64,000 nt of DNA, taken from assembly GCA_020284085.1 (NCBI GenBank), contig JACEVL010000297.1, forward strand, positions 89,501-153,500, in the 5' to 3' direction. This document shows positions 62,701-64,000 of this stretch, piece after piece. Numbering within the stretch: position 1 is the stretch's first letter; every line of letters begins with the position of its first letter. A program made the translations under genes and the position numbers. The notes under the pieces were generated by a model that made no database searches, was not told where the DNA came from, and was given only the letters and a program-made list of their open reading frames with translations. This DNA is from Aporrectodea caliginosa. Its lineage: Eukaryota; Annelida; Clitellata; Crassiclitellata; Lumbricidae.

Positions 62701-63496
62701 GAAAACTCATCAAAACACCATGACAGTAAGTCTTCAAACGGTTGATCGACGTTCGATAGGGAATGTGAACGGAATCCTGAATCTTAATGCGTCAATTCTG
62801 CAAATGAAAACTCATCAAAACACTATGACAATAAGTCTTCAAACGGTTGATCGACGTTCGATAGGGAATGTGAACGGAATCCTGAATCTTAATGTGTCGA
62901 TTCAGCAAATGAAAACTCATCAAAACACCATGACGATAAGTCTTCAAACGGTTGATCGACGTTCGATAGGTAATGTGAACGGAATCCTGAATCTTAATGC
63001 GTCAATTCAGCAAATGAAGACTCATCAAAACACCATGACAATAAGTCTTCAAACGGTTGATCGACGTTCGATAGGGAATGTGAACGGAATCCTGAATCTT
63101 AATGCGTCGATACTGCAAATGAAAACTCATCAAAACACCATTACGCCAATTCCTCAAACGGTTCAGGGACGTTCGCAGGAGAATGTTCAAAGTATTCTTG
63201 AGCTTCTTAGTGCTTCGCTTCAGGAAAGGAAAGATCTTAATGTATCGTTTCATGAGATGAAAAGTGAGCTTGATACAATTATGAGAAGTGTTCAGGCAGT
63301 TGATACACGTCTCGAGGAGCACGACATCTCCATGAAGAATCAAACACAGAATTCGTGGAAACTCGCAAGTGGTAAAGTAAAACTGTCTTCCTGTCATACC
63401 AATCGTTTTGGGCACTATCACTTGTTTATAACTATTGAGTCTGCTGTACCTTATATAGAGTTTTATATCCATGTGAATCTCGGATCATTAACTTGA
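56756..63496 (+). CDS. putative secreted glycosylated coiled-coil repeat protein, with three frame breaks
   Basis: Signal peptide residues 1-26 (hydrophobic core AAFVVILTHCMIG). A short acidic region and two diverged units follow (one 42 residues), then about 57 copies of a 35-residue unit (VDRRSIGNVNGILNL, NASIQQMKTHQNTM, TISLQT). Thirty-five is five heptads, with Ile/Leu/Met/Val in most a/d positions, so a long coiled coil is likely. Almost every unit keeps a sequon Asn-(Ala/Thr/Val)-Ser. The diverged C-terminal part (ENVQSILELLSASLQERKDL, EMKSELDTIMRSVQAVDTRL) is followed by a possible donor, AGTG|GTAAAG, at about 63372; otherwise the frame stops at 63494-63496. Frame breaks occur at about 58045-58087, 58808-58841 and 62094-62115, so the plain reading stops after 443 residues. 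Family and function unknown; an extracellular rod or matrix role is inferred. Confidence 0.65.
57143..63166 (+). repeat. 105-bp tandem repeat array, about 57 units
   Basis: Period exactly 105 bp (for example CGGTTGATCGACG at 57144 and 57249). Central units are almost identical, differing at GCGTCT/GCGTCG/ACGTCG and at ATGACGATA/ATGACAATA/ATGACAGTA. Units at both ends are diverged. A higher-order period of 1,050 bp (ten units) is visible at about 59.8-61.3 kb. Irregular units: an 8-bp net loss near 58045, a 3-bp loss near 58642, a 22-bp gain near 58809 and a 19-bp duplication near 62094. Confidence 0.97.
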
Positions 63497-63589
63497 GTTC
63501 AATGCCTCAGATTTACTTGCGAGTTAATTTTCGTTAGCAACGACAATAACATTATTATTAGTAGTAGAAATAATGTTTTTGTCGTTGAT

Positions 63590-64000
63590 TAGTTGACTAA
63601 AGTTCTAGACTTTCTAGCCCTTACCGAGACGTGGCATCAGGAGTCGACGGACGTCGGGGTTCTGCGTTCCATCCCACCGTACCATTCCATTTTCGAACGC
63701 CCTCTGACTGGCTCCTCTATCGCTCCCAGCCGTGGGGGTGGCGTCATTATTTACCCATCGGTCGAGCCTCCGCGTAAAAACGACTGCTCTCTCCTCCACT
63801 CCGACTACTTTCGAGGTCTCGCTCGTCGGCTCATGGACCTTACGCCGTGCTCGTTATCTATCGACCAGGCTCTGTACCTCTCTCATCTACATTCTTCGAG
63901 GAATTTACGTCTATTCAAGAACAGTTCGCTCTCTACAATACCCAGATAACTGTCCTCAGAGACATTAACCTTCATTGAGGCCCTCGAACAGTTCTGAATA
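63590..64000 (+). pseudogene. LINE endonuclease, start of a partial element
   Basis: + strand: LDFLALTETWHQESTDVGVL, RSIPPYHSIFERPLTGSS and RGGGVIIY match the CR1/L2-like APE endonuclease. After a frame change, TFFEEFTSIQEQFALYN and RDINLH follow (about 63890-63980), the position of the GD(F/I)N box with Arg for Gly. It continues past the window end. It lies 100 bp after the repeat gene and could sit in its next intron. Confidence 0.75.

Noticed and set aside
57143..63166. CRISPR-like array
   Set aside because: The repeats are contiguous, 105 bp, with no unique spacers, and encode protein. The genome is eukaryotic.
57407..63472. Long minus-strand ORFs (up to 401 residues) across the 105-bp array
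   Set aside because: The unit length is divisible by three and happens to lack stops in one antisense frame, so openness repeats automatically. There is no start context, signal peptide or independent support.

Overview
The window is eukaryotic, animal-type nuclear DNA. It is AT-rich and microsatellite-rich, with GT-AG introns, tRNA-headed SINEs, non-LTR retrotransposons, a Ty3/gypsy-type LTR element and many hAT- and piggyBac-type DNA transposons. Nothing bacterial, viral or organellar was seen. A marine invertebrate is my best guess, from the repeat classes and the frequent AGGCCTA word, but species cannot be assigned.

1-9.3 kb and 22.8-37.3 kb: a segmentally duplicated unit carrying a cysteine-rich exon on the + strand (3254-3403, 6590-6736, 25336-25485, 35908-36057). 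Each exon is followed by a (TA)n-rich intron start. One copy has a matching signal-peptide exon (23139-23187) in compatible phase, so the unit looks like a small multigene family of secreted cysteine-rich proteins. Two of the units also hold candidate exons on the minus strand: an acidic Ser/Asp-rich C-terminal exon and a 111-nt exon. The units serve as natural empty and filled sites that date and define the transposon insertions between them.

9.2-17 kb and 43.6-51.4 kb: a second duplicated block. A degenerate long repeat is followed by CATA and CCAT microsatellites and then a palindromic (foldback) element. One foldback copy is split by an almost full-length RTE-like LINE (12807-16060). The other is split by a Gag-encoding LTR element and a hAT MITE.

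17-22.8 kb: mostly non-coding, with one candidate signal-peptide exon, a hAT MITE and SINEs. 37.5-43.2 kb: a head-to-tail chain of 5'-truncated LINE copies with (AAT)n tails, interrupted by a piggyBac element with a decayed transposase. 51.4-56.6 kb: a hAT MITE, a LINE endonuclease fragment and intergenic DNA.

56.7-63.5 kb: a putative secreted protein gene with about 57 copies of a 105-bp (35-residue, five-heptad) repeat. Almost every copy keeps an N-glycosylation sequon. Three frame-shifting junctions interrupt it but sum to zero frame change. 63.6-64 kb: start of another LINE endonuclease.

The two most interesting candidates are the cysteine-rich secreted family and the 105-bp repeat gene. 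Next come the TTAA (piggyBac-type) elements, whose subterminal palindromes share a layout but differ in sequence, and a hAT-type excision footprint visible by comparing duplicated units.
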